Shown here: positions 1-10,500 of the stretch, piece by piece
Layout: each line of letters begins with the position of its first letter
Numbering within the stretch: position 1 is the first letter of the stretch
Assembly (NCBI GenBank): GCA_049999765.1
Contig: JBNGIQ010009033.1
Span: 1 to 39,766 of the forward strand
DNA length: 39,766 nucleotides
Reading direction: 5' to 3'
From: Phaeoceros laevis
Taxonomy: Eukaryota; Anthocerotophyta; Anthocerotopsida; Notothyladales
Notes under the pieces: model-generated
Told to the model about the DNA's origin: nothing
Database searches by the model: none
What the model saw: the letters and a program-made list of their open reading frames with translations, nothing else
Program-made: the position numbers and the translations under genes

Positions 1-222
1 GAGGTAAATTAAATGCGCTGGCTCGCAGCACCTGGCATGAGGTAAATTAAATGCCTGCCGAGCCAGCACCCCGCATGAGGTAAATCATATAAATCGCACC
101 CCGCATGAGGTAAATCATATAAATCATATGCCTGCAAATCATATAAATCATATGCCTGCTTGCTGCGGGGTGCTGGGCCATTGCTGCGGGGTGCTGGGCC
201 ATTGCTGCGGGGTGCTGGGCCA
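1..222. repeat. Nested short tandem repeats
   Basis: The first 160 bases are built from variants of a GAGGTAAAT-CATATAAATCATATG-CCTGC motif. Positions 160-222 then hold three perfect 21-bp copies (160-180, 181-201, 202-222) of a TTGCTGCGGGGTGCTGGGCC-type unit. Open frames across this stretch are only repeat translations. No gene is supported here. Confidence 0.85.
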
Positions 223-354
223 CTGCTGGCCGCTCGCAGCACCTGGAAAGAGGTAAATCATATTGGTGGCTTGTGTGGAAATGTGCTTTATTTTCAGGTG
301 CGAATTGGAAGGGTCGAGTCCCCTGTCTGCCTATCTGCCTTTCTGGCAACGTCT

Positions 355-470
355 GGCCTTCGTAAGGCCAAAACAGCGAGAGGCATGGAGGCGCGGCCGC
401 GGGGAGTATGATGGCCTTCGTAAGGCCAAAACAGCGAGAGGCATGGAGGCGCGGCCGCGGGGAGTATGAT
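355..470. repeat. Perfect 58-bp tandem duplication
   Basis: Positions 355-412 and 413-470 are identical 58-bp copies that begin GGCCTTCGTAAGG and end GGGAGTATGAT. Absence of any mismatch implies a recent event. No coding feature or transposon terminus was seen next to it. Confidence 0.95.
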
Positions 471-639
471 GGGGGCTGGAACGGCTTCAAGAGTTAGGTC
501 AAGTCCTTATCTGGCCCGGCACATTTTGAGCGTTAGCGCGACTATCGGAATGGCACCTACTGCTTGTTACCAGTGGTTGCCAACTACGAAGTACCTCATA
601 CTCCCCATTCCCCAAGTGATGCTGAAAGTTCTTCTGCCC

Positions 640-920
640 CTCTACGCTTGAGTGCGCATGCCATTGCACAGCTGACTGGCCTGATTAGGTCTCCCCTCTT
701 CAGCAGATGCGAATATAGTGGAAGAGCACATGCAGACACTCTCGGTGCGGCGACCCTTTTAAGCACCTCCATTGCCTCCTGTAACTGGCCTTGACATGCA
801 TACCTGCACAAGAGATGGTTACCCAAAAATGGATTCGTACCCACGTTTGACAGTCAAGCCGACGCCAGAGCACACATTGTTTTCAGCCCCATACTTCTCG
901 ACGAGTCTGTAGAGGAGAGA
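640..920 (-). pseudogene. PPR-DYW gene fragment (relic A)
   Basis: Read on the minus strand this matches the N-terminal repeat region of the two intact PPR genes in this window. It shows LVEKYGAENN (parent VIRRCGAEKN), then NPFLGNHLL, then QGQLQEAMEVLKRVA (parent QGRLQEAMEVFKRVA). Nucleotide similarity runs on past that point, out of frame, to about 640. The fragment has no start codon, is frameshifted and has lost about 18 bases that encode LDDL in the parent. It sits directly after a TH2 tail copy, so it is a captured piece of the neighbouring family, not a gene. Confidence 0.8.
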
Positions 921-925
921 GGTAA

Positions 926-1325
926 GAACAAGCAGGCAGCAGCATCGTCCCAGCTGTCGGCCTCAAAAAGGATGCCGCTCTGCCGAAAGGTAGACACCAA
1001 GCCGGAGGCCTCCAAGTGGCCGCAACCGAATACCGTGTCTGTCCAGCAGCGTGCGCAGCACATCGGTGGCCCCCATCAGAATCCCCAGATCCGCATCCAA
1101 CAGTGCCAAGGCATGGGGCTGGTCATCACCAAAGCAGACGACCATCTTCTCCGGCCCTGCCAGTGTGCGCAGCGCTAGCTGCACCGCCTCCTTGTCCTCC
1201 GCATTTGGCTGCACCGCCTCCTTGTCCTCCGCATTTGGCTGCACCGCCTCCTTGTCCTCTGCATTTGTGACCTTGTTTGGAAACGATCAGTGGACAGGCC
1301 GTTCGCATCGAACTCCAAGTCGTTG
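926..1325 (-). pseudogene. Second copy of the TH2 last exon
   Basis: Minus-strand reading gives the HAD C-terminal signatures GDDQPHALALLDADLG, ILMGATDVLRTLL and FEADSWDDAAACLF, close to the copy at 1490-1869. It lacks all upstream TH2 exons. Three 30-bp repeats (1178-1267) expand the encoded NAEDKEAVQ stretch. The reading frame then runs into the PPR fragment and stops. It is an orphan exon copy made by the tandem duplication. Confidence 0.82.
1178..1267. repeat. 30-bp tandem repeat, three copies
   Basis: Copies lie at 1178-1207, 1208-1237 and 1238-1267, starting GCTGCACCGCCTCCTTGTCC, with one C/T difference in the third. In the TH2 frame each encodes a ten-residue NAEDKEAVQ-type unit, so the expansion kept the frame. 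The homologous site in copy B has a single unit. Confidence 0.92.
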
Positions 1326-1342
1326 GACAGTGGACAGTGGAC

Positions 1343-1489
1343 AGGCCTGTAACTGGCCTTCACATGCATACCTGCACAAGAGATGGTTCCCCAAAAATGG
1401 ATTCGTACCCACGTTTGACAGTAAAGCCGACGCCAGAGCACACATTGTTTTCAGCCCCATACTTCTCGACCAGTCTGCGCAGGAGAGAA
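1343..1489 (-). pseudogene. PPR-DYW gene fragment (relic B)
   Basis: Second copy of the PPR fragment, reading LLRRLVEKYGAENNVCS and then VKRGYESIFG on the minus strand. It is shorter than relic A and ends at the codons matching RLQE of the parent (TTACAGG). It is joined to the TH2 tail through the sequence TTCTTCTCTCCTGCGCAG, which looks like a splice acceptor but aligns with ordinary coding bases of the parent PPR gene. Confidence 0.78.
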
Positions 1490-2649
1490 GAACAAGCAGG
1501 CAGCAGCATCGTCCCAGCTGTCGGCCTCAAAAAGGATGCCGCTCTGCCGAAAGGTAGACACCAAGCCGGAGGCCAGCAGGGCAACAACATCTCCAAGTGG
1601 CCGCAACCGAATACCGTGTCTGTCCAGCAGCGTGCGCAGCACATCGCTGGCCCCCATCAGAATCCCCAGATCCGCATCCAACAGTGCCAAGGCATCGGGC
1701 TGGTCATCACCAAAGCAGACCACCATCTTCTCCGGCCCTGCCAGTGTGCGCAGTGCTAGCTGCACCGCCTCCTTGTCCTCCGCATTTGTGACCCTGTTTT
1801 GGAAACGACCAGTGGACAGGCCGTTCGCATCGAACTCCAAGTCGTAGGAGTGCACAAACAACAGAGGTTCTGCAAAACGGCCGGGCCACAAAACAAAACA
1901 GGCAGGGTTAGATGACTGTTCACCTCAGGGTCGCCTGCGCAAGGTGAGACGAGGCTTCTGAGCCTAGCATGCATTGGCTTACCAGGTATGGCGGACAGCC
2001 CGCCGCGCACAAGGTCCCGGGATCAGTTGGCCGAGATGACATGAATTGCGGTCCCCAGACGTGCCAACCGGGAGAGCAGTTGCACGCAATGGGGTTTGAG
2101 GGCAACCCGCGCCCCTGCAGACTGCACGGCTTGCCGGCTCAGACCACTTAGCACGCTCGCCTCCATCGCTTTCTCGTTGATGCAAAGCTCGAGGCTGGAC
2201 AGGTGACGGAGTGCAATTCGGAGACCCGCGCTGTCGAACTATGCGCCGCCAGCTAGACCGGGTTTGGCCGACGGCTGGCCACCGGCCACCCTGCCTGCCA
2301 CTGCGTTCCCCAACCGAGGGTCCAGCCCCGGATGCTGGACAAGCCATCCCAACATCTTTCCTGCAACCGGGCTCGGATCTTGGGCAGACTGGCCCGAATT
2401 TGACCCCAAGGCAGCCATCTGCTCCTCTAACGCCTCCGCATACTCCTCCCACAGGCTCAGGTAGGCCTTCAACACCCGGCAATCCATGATGCCGCTAGCC
2501 TCCTCCTTGGCCCGCACGAGGACCTCACACGACTCCTCATCAGTGCAGGTGAAGTCGTAGTCCGTGGTCAGCAGCAAGTTGGCCGGGTTCCACCGGCTGC
2601 GCGCGTCCAACCGCGAGTCCTTGAGAGCAGGCGCCATGGCCTTGACCTA
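1490..2649 (-). pseudogene. TH2-like thiamine monophosphate phosphatase (HAD half), broken
   Basis: The translation follows the C-terminal HAD domain of plant TH2, a protein of thiamin salvage and thiamin monophosphate dephosphorylation. Visible in order: HAD motif I DYDFT (about 2545-2560), a helical cap with LSLWEEYAEALEEQ, GLRIALRHLSSLE, ASVLSGLSRQAVQSAG, then after an intron (1870-1982; phase 1, joining IP to EPLLF) VHSYDLEFDANGLSTG and GDDQPDALALLDADLG. In-frame stops occur at 2239-2241 (TAG) and 2023-2025 (TGA, where the family has Trp), and upstream at 2647-2649. The N-terminal TenA domain is absent and the 3' end runs into a PPR fragment. The family call rests on several matched blocks; the pseudogene call rests on the stops and truncations. 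Confidence 0.8.
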
Positions 2650-2708
2650 CCCATGCGCCCCCAGGTCGACCTTGCTCCCGCTCTCCTTCAGATGCGTCAC
2701 GACGGTGC

Positions 2709-2749
2709 CGAGGGTTGAACCTGTGCTACAGGCACAGGTTGAACCCTCG
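2709..2749. repeat. 18-bp near-perfect inverted repeat
   Basis: Arms 2709-2726 and 2732-2749 are reverse complements with one mismatch, around a 5-base loop. It lies upstream of the TH2 pseudogene remnant. It could form a hairpin; no function is apparent. Confidence 0.8.
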
Positions 2750-2933
2750 TTTGTGCGCTCATAGCGGGAGGGAGGGAGGGAAACGAAACGGGAGACGAAG
2801 GCCCTCGCAAAAAGAGTGGTATGTGAAACCTTCAGGCCCCCTAGACTCGCCCCTTACAGCCACTACGCAAGTGCCCAAGTATATAGATATTATATATATT
2901 ATATAGTAAGCTAGAGTCTAGAGTCTAGACTAT

Positions 2934-3024
2934 ACCGAGAATGGAACTATCTATTACCGAGAGATGGAACTATCTATTAACCAGAGATGGAACTATCTAT
3001 TACCGAGAGATAGAACTATCTATT
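2934..3024. repeat. 22-23-bp minisatellite, four copies
   Basis: Copies at 2934-2955, 2956-2978, 2979-3001 and 3002-3024 share the core GGAACTATCTATT, and a partial fifth follows to about 3032. An AT-rich tract with overlapping GTCTAGAC palindromes (about 2883-2930) precedes them. Confidence 0.9.
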
Positions 3025-3032
3025 ACCGAGAG

Positions 3033-3944
3033 TCGGCCACTTTTCGTTTTTAGAGGCTAAAGCGGTCCGGCGGAATTTTTTTTTTCATTTGCCAAATTTT
3101 TGGGTAAATTATTTATATTTTTGCGGAAAAAAATTAAAGTACAGATTACCACTACGTTATTCTTACGGTTTGGGTTCTCAAGTAAAATTTTTGGTATCTT
3201 AGTTTTGAGGTCAACAAGCTGTCGGGATCTTATCAGAAGCTCTCAGCTTATGGCTGTGAGGGATCATGGCAGGTGTGGCAGGTGTGAGGAATCAAGCAGT
3301 TTGATCCAATCATTTCCTTGCAGAAGTCACAATCTACGTATCTATGAACAGCACATAGGTGGAGATTAGGGAGCAACCTAGGGGAGTAACCCCATTGTAA
3401 CGGATGAAGCATGAGAAAGCAAAATGTACAAAGAGAAATGAACAGTCGAGATTACCTGGAGGAGGGTTGGTGTCGTTCATGTTAAGAGACAATGGCAACC
3501 ACGAAAAAAACCCGCAGGCTTGCTGTGTCTACGTCATTTGTGTGTCTCCGTAACCTGCAGGCTTGGTGCAGTGAGCCTGCTGCCGATTCTGATTTCCGCA
3601 TGGTGGGCACAGCCTGCTGATATTCTCTGACCCTTGGTCCTGGTACCAACCTGAAAACACAAAGCTCGCCATCTGCAGCACTGCGAACTTGCAAATTGTT
3701 CGTGAACATGAATAGGAGCTACTGGACAGCTCTGTGACTCGAAGGGGCAGGGTTTTGCCTTGAATCACTCCAAACACCCTGCTGTAGCTCGAACCCTGCT
3801 GTGACTCAAAGAGCTGACTCAAACCCTGATGCCACGCCATCTCTCGAGCATTTCATCCCTCTCCGTCTTGCCTCCGGCAACGCGTTTACCTTGCGTCCAG
3901 CACATATGTATATGAATAAGTGATGATAGGTGTGGTGGAACTGC
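3033..3944. other. Intergenic stretch, no gene seen
   Basis: AT-rich sequence with homopolymer runs, then the 3' flank of the first PPR gene. Short open frames exist on both strands but show no recognisable domain or codon bias. Similarity to the flank of the second PPR gene starts only at about 3945. Confidence 0.6.
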
Positions 3945-3969
3945 TTCAGTTGGTAAATTTTCCTCTAGC

Positions 3970-6885
3970 TCAATGTCGACCCTTACAGCTGCAGGACCCT
4001 GCCTCGAATCGATGCACACGGTGTGCATCCCGTACAACGATGTTCCTCTTTTCAACCCTGGACATAATCTCGGTGGAAGAGTGGCAGTCCCTGCACATCC
4101 GTAGGTTTTTCGTCACCAGCAGAGGTGTGCCATCGGGAGTGTTCAAGAGACCAAACGCCAAAGCTAGCTTCTCAGCATGCCCACACAGTTGATCTTCCTT
4201 CTCCTGCTCAGACACTGGCTTCAACACCAGCTTGCTGTGTGGCACATGCTTCCCTTCCTCCTTCAAACGTTCATTTGTGCTCCGAACCTTGCATGAAAGG
4301 TCACCCCTTTCTTCCCCCACAACAAATGTATGCACCTGCTTGTTCACCTCGATGCCTGCTACAGCAGGTTTCTTGTTAGCTCCTGCCAACTTTCTCAACC
4401 TTTCGATTCTATCTACATCCGCCCACCTATCTGCATCTGCGTACATATTTGCCATGAGCACATATGCAGAGGCAGTCCGAGGATCCAGCTCCACCAGACT
4501 TTCAAAACAACGTGATCCCCGCTCTAAATCCCCATGACTCTTGCAGGCATTCAGCAATGACATCAACCCCACAGCATCCTTTTCACACCCAGCTGATTTC
4601 AGAACCTTCTCCGCCTCACCTACATGGCCTGCCCGCCCAAGAAGATCAACCATGCACACATAATGCTCAGTTGTCGGGTTGAGGCCATGCTGTTTCACCA
4701 TGGCATCAAAATACTGCCGACCCTTAATGACCAGACCCGCATTACTACATGCAACAAGAAGGCAAGTAAATGTGGTGTCATCAGGCTGAATACCAGCCAC
4801 CATCATCTCTTCGAAACAGGCTGTAGCCTTGTGGCCATCATTGTTTCTACCATACCCATTTATCATAGCATTCCATGTTACCGCATCCCTTGTGGCAAGA
4901 CTGTCAAACACTTTGCGTGCATCTTCCAACTGGCCACATTTTGCATACATATTTACCAGACAGTTGCCCAGTACTATGTTACCTTCAAGCAGTTCTCTTT
5001 TTACAATCCCTGAATGCAACTGTCTGCCCTGCTGTAAAGCACCAGCACTTGCACAAGCCTTCAGGAGGCAAGCAAATGTAACACTGTTTGCTAAAATGAG
5101 GCCTTCATGCTCCATACTTGCATACAATGCGAGTGCCTGAGGAGCGAGCCCATGCTCAGCATACCCATTTATCATAGCATTCCATGCTGCCGCATCCCTT
5201 GAGGACAGACTGTCAAACAGCTTTCGTGCCTCTTCCAACTGGCCACATTTTGCATACATATTTACGAGACAAGTGCCCAGTATTATGTCACCTTCAAGTA
5301 GTCCTTTTTTTATTATCCCTAAATGCAGCTGCCTGCCCTGCTGTAGAGCACCAGCAATTGTACAAGCCTTCAGGAGGCACCCAAAAGTAAAACTGTCTGC
5401 TAAAATCAGGCCTTCCTGGCCCATACTTGCATACAATGCCAGCGCCTGAGGACCGAACCCATGCTCAGCATACCCATTTATCATGGCGTTCCAGGTTACC
5501 GCATCCTTTGTGGCCAGGCTGTCAAACACTTTGCGTGCATCTTCCAACTTGCCACATTTGGCATACATATTTACGAGACAGTTCCCCAATTCTATGTTAC
5601 CTTCAAGTAGTCCTCTTTTCACAATCCCTGAATGCAGCTGCCTGCCCTGCTGTAGGGCACCAGAACTTGCACAAGCTTTCAGGAGGCAAACATACGTAAC
5701 ACGGTCTGCTAAGATCAGGGTATCCTGCTCCATCCTTGCGTACAACCCGAGCGCCTGGGCAGTGCACCCGCGCTGAGCATACCCACTAATCATGGCGTTC
5801 CAGGTTACCGCATCCCTTGTGGCCAGACTGTCAAACAGCTTGCGTGCATTTTCCAACTGGCCACACTTTGCATACCCAGCAATCATGGCATTCCATGTCA
5901 CTGCATCTCTTGTGGCCATACTGTCAAAAATCCTGCGTGCTTCTTCCAATTCCCCACACTTGGCATACATGTCCACCAGGCAGTTGCAAACAAAAGTGTT
6001 CGGCTGGATGCGACTCTCCAACACATCAGCGTGCACGTGCTTGCCAGATTCCACATCTTCCGCTCTTGCACAAGCTTGCAGGGCAGCAACAAAAATGTGA
6101 CTATCTGCTTCCAAACCTGACCAGCGCATCTCATTGTACAGTTGAATGGCGTCACTAGGTTTTCCCTGTTCAGTATGTGCAGATATTATGGAGGACCACA
6201 TGAAGACATCAGGTTTGGCCACTCTTTTGAACACTTCCATTGCCTCCTGTAACCGGCCTTGATATGCATACATGCGCAACAGATGGTTTCCCAAAAACGC
6301 ATGGGATCCGTATCCAAGCTTGACAGTGAGATCATCAAGTCGTCGACCCAACACAAGATTTTTCTCAGCCCCACATCTGCGGATGACTCTGTACAGGAGC
6401 GAAGTGGACACACGACATTGTGCGTCCGCTAAGTCACTTAGAGCGTCAACTGCACGACTTAACTGCCCATTCGCACACAGTTCGTTCACCGCCTGAGCAG
6501 CTGCGTACCCTTGGCACTCTGGCGCCGTCGGAGTGTCAGCATCATGCTGCAACGAGGGGTTGGATGTAGTCAGAGCAGACCGTCCAATCCGCCTCTCCAG
6601 CACAGTCAGCTGCGCATCCACCCAATCAGGCTTGCAGAAGTTGTTCAGCCATAGGGGCTCCTTGGACTCCTTATGCCTGAAGTGGGGAGAGCAGGCGCTC
6701 TTCTCGATCGTCCTGCAATCCCACCACAATATGGGGTCCAAGAAATATTGCCTCCACAACAACTCTTGCCGCTCTACTGCACTGCTATTGTCCGGTATGC
6801 CTAGCTTGGCTGCCAGGCAACTGCGGGGCACGAATGTGCGGCTGCTGTGAATCCATTTCCTCAGAGGCACGCTCCAGCTCCTCAT
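3970..6885 (-). CDS. PPR protein, PLS class with aberrant DYW domain (paralogue 1)
   Basis: A 971-residue single-exon protein. The Arg/Ser-rich, acid-poor start (MRSWSVPLRKWIHSSR) suggests import into mitochondria or plastids, where PLS-type PPR proteins bind single-stranded RNA and DYW domains edit it. After a 150-residue leader come PLS repeats, an orphan S motif (5785-5877), three near-identical 103-residue P-L-S units (4858-5784), P2-L2-S2 and E motifs, and a DYW domain from about residue 838. The zinc and active-site motifs are intact: HAE at 903-905, CRDCH at 931-935, CSC at 965-967. The PG box reads KKPAVAGIEV rather than PGCSWIEV, and the protein ends KGRH rather than DYW, which fits the DYW:KP type. 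The start is ATG; the frame upstream is shifted relative to paralogue 2, supporting MRSW as the shared start. The target RNA is unknown. Confidence 0.93.
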   Translation of the reverse strand: MRSWSVPLRKWIHSSRTFVPRSCLAAKLGIPDNSSAVERQELLWRQYFLDPILWWDCRTIEKSACSPHFRHKESKEPLWLNNFCKPDWVDAQLTVLERRIGRSALTTSNPSLQHDADTPTAPECQGYAAAQAVNELCANGQLSRAVDALSDLADAQCRVSTSLLYRVIRRCGAEKNLVLGRRLDDLTVKLGYGSHAFLGNHLLRMYAYQGRLQEAMEVFKRVAKPDVFMWSSIISAHTEQGKPSDAIQLYNEMRWSGLEADSHIFVAALQACARAEDVESGKHVHADVLESRIQPNTFVCNCLVDMYAKCGELEEARRIFDSMATRDAVTWNAMIAGYAKCGQLENARKLFDSLATRDAVTWNAMISGYAQRGCTAQALGLYARMEQDTLILADRVTYVCLLKACASSGALQQGRQLHSGIVKRGLLEGNIELGNCLVNMYAKCGKLEDARKVFDSLATKDAVTWNAMINGYAEHGFGPQALALYASMGQEGLILADSFTFGCLLKACTIAGALQQGRQLHLGIIKKGLLEGDIILGTCLVNMYAKCGQLEEARKLFDSLSSRDAAAWNAMINGYAEHGLAPQALALYASMEHEGLILANSVTFACLLKACASAGALQQGRQLHSGIVKRELLEGNIVLGNCLVNMYAKCGQLEDARKVFDSLATRDAVTWNAMINGYGRNNDGHKATACFEEMMVAGIQPDDTTFTCLLVACSNAGLVIKGRQYFDAMVKQHGLNPTTEHYVCMVDLLGRAGHVGEAEKVLKSAGCEKDAVGLMSLLNACKSHGDLERGSRCFESLVELDPRTASAYVLMANMYADADRWADVDRIERLRKLAGANKKPAVAGIEVNKQVHTFVVGEERGDLSCKVRSTNERLKEEGKHVPHSKLVLKPVSEQEKEDQLCGHAEKLALAFGLLNTPDGTPLLVTKNLRMCRDCHSSTEIMSRVEKRNIVVRDAHRVHRFEAGSCSCKGRH
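4858..5784 (-). repeat. Three 309-bp PPR triplet units inside paralogue 1
   Basis: Unit boundaries, set at the GYA codons, are 5784-5476, 5475-5167 and 5166-4858. Each encodes one P-L-S triplet of 103 residues, from GYA through a variant of WNAMI. A single 93-bp S-motif unit (5785-5877) lies ahead of the array. Confidence 0.93.
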
Positions 6886-7557
6886 TGCTGTCCTGGCCCC
6901 CAGCTGTTGGCGTCCAAAACCTGCAATGTTACATCACGTTGGTGGTGCGCGATTGTGGCTGGAGCAATTGCAGGGTTTTCAGCAGTAGCAGTCCAGCGGG
7001 CATGCCCACCAGTTGATTGGAATCCAAGATTGTTGATGTTGCATCGCGTTAGGGGTGCGCGTCATTGCATGTGGGGCAAGGATGGTAGCCTCGGTCGCGG
7101 CTGTCGCTCGATTTTCCCACTGCCGGTCGACCACCTCCACAGAAGTGTGCCACCCTGTCGTACATTTAGAAAGGACCTCTCGTGGGTAAAGCTACATATT
7201 CGCTCGGGCCGTGGGAAGCCGATCTGGAACGGAATGTGGCCAACTGCGCGAGCCAGCAGCCCGCAGGCCCCACTGCCGCCATGCCCTGGAGCAGGCATGC
7301 CCCATGCCGCCACAGCACACCACAGTAGCATTGTCCACTCCCATGGATCCAGAAATAGGCCACCTTTGACTCAGCCCTTGTCACACACAGTATGAAAATC
7401 CTCGAGGAGTTCTTAGAAAGTCACCGTCGGCCATTTTGAAGGGATACCCTGTGTAGCCACTACCTCGTGCGAGTGCCACTGTACCAAACCCGCCAACTGA
7501 CGCTCCAGTAGGGCATGATGATACACTTGCGTGACCAAGACAAGGCAGGTAGCCCAA
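6886..7557. promoter_or_regulatory. Upstream region of PPR paralogue 1
   Basis: The first roughly 310 bases are alignable with the upstream region of paralogue 2, so the promoter and 5' leader were copied with the gene. Alignment fails after the GTGGGTAAAGCT motif near 7187. The remainder to 7557 is unique and holds no recognisable gene. No TATA box was placed with confidence. Confidence 0.5.
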
Positions 7558-7587
7558 CTGTCTCAGTTGGCAAAGTTTTTTCCTCGC

Positions 7588-10500
7588 TCAATGTCGACCC
7601 TTACAACTACAAGACCCTGCCTCGAATCGATGAACACGGTGTGCGTCCCGTACAACTATGCCCCTCTTTTCAACCCTTGACATAATCTCGGTGGAAGAGT
7701 GGCAGTCGCTGCACATCCGCAGGTTTTTAGTTACCAGCAGAGGTGTGCCATCGGGAGTGTTGCAGAGACCAAATGCCAAAGCTAGCTTCTCCGCATGCCC
7801 ACACAGTTGATCTTCCTTCTCCTTTTCAGACACTGGCTTCAACACCAGCTTGGTGTGTGGTACATGGTTCCCTTCCTCCTTCAAACGTTCATTTGTGCTC
7901 CGAACCTTACATGAAAGGTCACCCCTTTCTTCCCCCACAACAAATGTGTGCACCTGCTTGTTCACCTCGATGCCTGCCACTGCAGGTTTCTTGTTAGCTC
8001 CTGCCAACTTTCTCAACCTTTCGATTCTATCTACATCCGCCCACCTATCTACATCTGCGTACATATTCGCCATGAGCACATATGCAGAGGCAGTCCGGGG
8101 ATCCAGCTCAACGAGACTTTCAAAACACCGTGTTCCCCGCTCTATATCACCATGACTCTTGCAGGCATTCAGCAATGACATCAACCCAACAGCATCTTTT
8201 TCACACCCAGCTGATTTCAGCAACTTCTCCGCCTCATCTATATGGCCTGCCCGCCCAAGAAGATCAACCATGCACACATAATGCTCATTTCTGGGGTTGA
8301 GGCCATGCTGCTTCACCATAGAATCAAAATACTGTCGACCCTTACTGACCAGACCTGCATTACTGCATGCTACAAGCAGGCAAGTAAATGTGGTGTCATC
8401 AGGGTGAATACCAGCCAACATCATCTCTTCGAAACAGGCTGTAGCCTTGAGGCCTGCATTGTTTCTACCATACCCATTTATCATGGCATTCCATGTTACC
8501 GCATCCGTTGTGGGCAGACTGTCAAAGACTTCGCGTGCATCTTCCAACTCGCCACACTTCGCATACATATTTATGAGACAAGTGGCCAGTGCTATGTCAC
8601 CTTCAAGTAGTCCTCTTTCCACGATTCCTGAGTGCAGCTGCCTGCCCTGCTGTAGAGCACCAGCACTTGTACAAGCCTTCAGGAGGCAAGCAAACGTATT
8701 AGTGTTTGCCAAAATCAGGCCTTCCTGCTCCATCCTTGCATACAATGCGAGCGCCTGGGGAGCTAGCCCATAGTCAGCATACCCATTAATCATGGCATTC
8801 CATGTTACCGCATCCTTTGTGGACAGACTGTCAAATAGCTTGCGTGCATCTTCCAACTGGTCACACTTTGCATACATATTTACGAGACAAGTGCCCAGTA
8901 CTGCGTCACCTTCAAGTAGTCCGCTTTCCACAATCCCTGAGTGCAGCTGCCTGCCTTGCTGTAGAGCACCAGCACTTGCACAAGCCTTCAGGAGGCAAGC
9001 AAACGTGGGACTGTCTGCTAAAATCAGGCCTTCCTGCTCCATCCTTGCAAACAACGTGAGTGCCTGGGGACCCAGCCCATGCTCAGCATACCCGTTTATC
9101 ATGGCAGTCCATGTGACCGCATTCCTTGTGGACAGACTGTCAAACACTTTGCGTGCTTCTTCCAATTCCCCACATTTTGCATACATATTTACGAGGCAGT
9201 TGCCCAGTACTATGTTATCTTCAAGCAGCTCTCTTTTTATTATCCCTGAATGCACCTGCCTGCCCTGCTGTACAGCACCAGCACTTGCACAAGCCTTCAG
9301 GAGGCAAACAAATGTAACACTGTTTGCCAAAATCAGGCATTCCTGTTCCATGCTTGCATACAATGCGAGCGCCTGATGAGCGAACCCATGCTCAGCATAC
9401 CCATTTATCATGGCATTCCATGTTACCACATCTCTTGTGGACAGACTGTCAAACACTTTGCGTGCATCTTCCAACTGGCCACATTTTGCGTACATATTTA
9501 CTAGACAAGTGCCCAGTATTATGTTACCTTCAAGTAATCCTCTTTTTACAATCTCTGAATGTAGCTGCCTGCCCTGCTGTAGAGCACCAGCACTTGTACA
9601 AGCCTTCAGGAGGCACCCAAAAGTAAAACTGTCTGCTAAAATCACGCCTGCCTGCTCCATCCTTGCATACAATGTGAGCGCCTGGGGACCGAGCCCGTGC
9701 TCAGCATACCCACTTATCATGGCGTTCCAGGTTACCGCATCCCTTGTGGCCAGGCTGTCAAACACTTTGCGGGCATCTTCCAACTGGCCGCATTTTACGT
9801 ACAAATTTACGAGACAAGTTCCCAGTACTACGTCACCTTCAAGTAGTCCTCTTCCCACGATCCCTGAATGCAGCTGCCTGCCCTGCTGTAGAGCACCAGC
9901 GCTTGTACAAGCCTTCAGGAGGCAAACATACGTAAAACTGTCTGCTGAAGTCAGGCCCTCCTGCTCCATCCTTCCATACAATGTGAGTGCTTGGGTAGCG
10001 AACCCACGCTCAGCATACCCACTTATCATGGCGTTCCAGGTTACCGCATCCCTTGTGGCCAGACTTTCAAACACTTTGCGTGCATCTTCCAACTGGCCAC
10101 ATTTTGCATACATATTTACCAGGCAAGTTCCCAGGACTATATTACCTTCGAGTAGTCCTCTTTCTACGATCCCTGAATGGAGCTGCCTGCCTTGCTGTAC
10201 AGCACCAGCACTTGCACAAGCCTTTAGGAGGCAAGCAAACGTAACACTATTTGCTAAGATCAGGCCCTCTTGCTCCATCCTTGCATACAATGTCAGCGCC
10301 TGGGGACCGAGCCCGTGGTCAGCGTACCCATTTATCATGGCGGTCCATGTTACTGTATCTCTTGTGGACAGACTGTCAAACACTTTGCGTGCATCTTCCA
10401 ATTCCCCACATTTTGCATACATGTCTACCAGGCAGTTGCAAACAAAAGAATTGTGCTGAATGCCACTCTCCAACACATCAGCGTGCACCTGCCTGCCACA

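Larger units (their letters stand above)
781..1849. repeat. Tandem segmental duplication of about 0.5 kb
   Basis: Copy A (about 781-1325) and copy B (about 1349-1849) are direct repeats with scattered substitutions. Each holds, in the same order, the end of the PPR fragment and the last exon of the TH2 pseudogene. Copy B has a small insertion after 1574 (AGCAGGGCAACAACAT). Copy A carries three copies of a 30-bp unit where copy B has one. The shared TH2/PPR junction means the two pieces were joined before the unit duplicated. Confidence 0.88.

Noticed and set aside
4125-6600. Plus-strand open frames within the PPR genes (also 7743-10948)
   Set aside because: They are antisense shadows of the minus-strand repeat units, which is why they recur every 309 bp. 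The minus-strand frame has the domain content.
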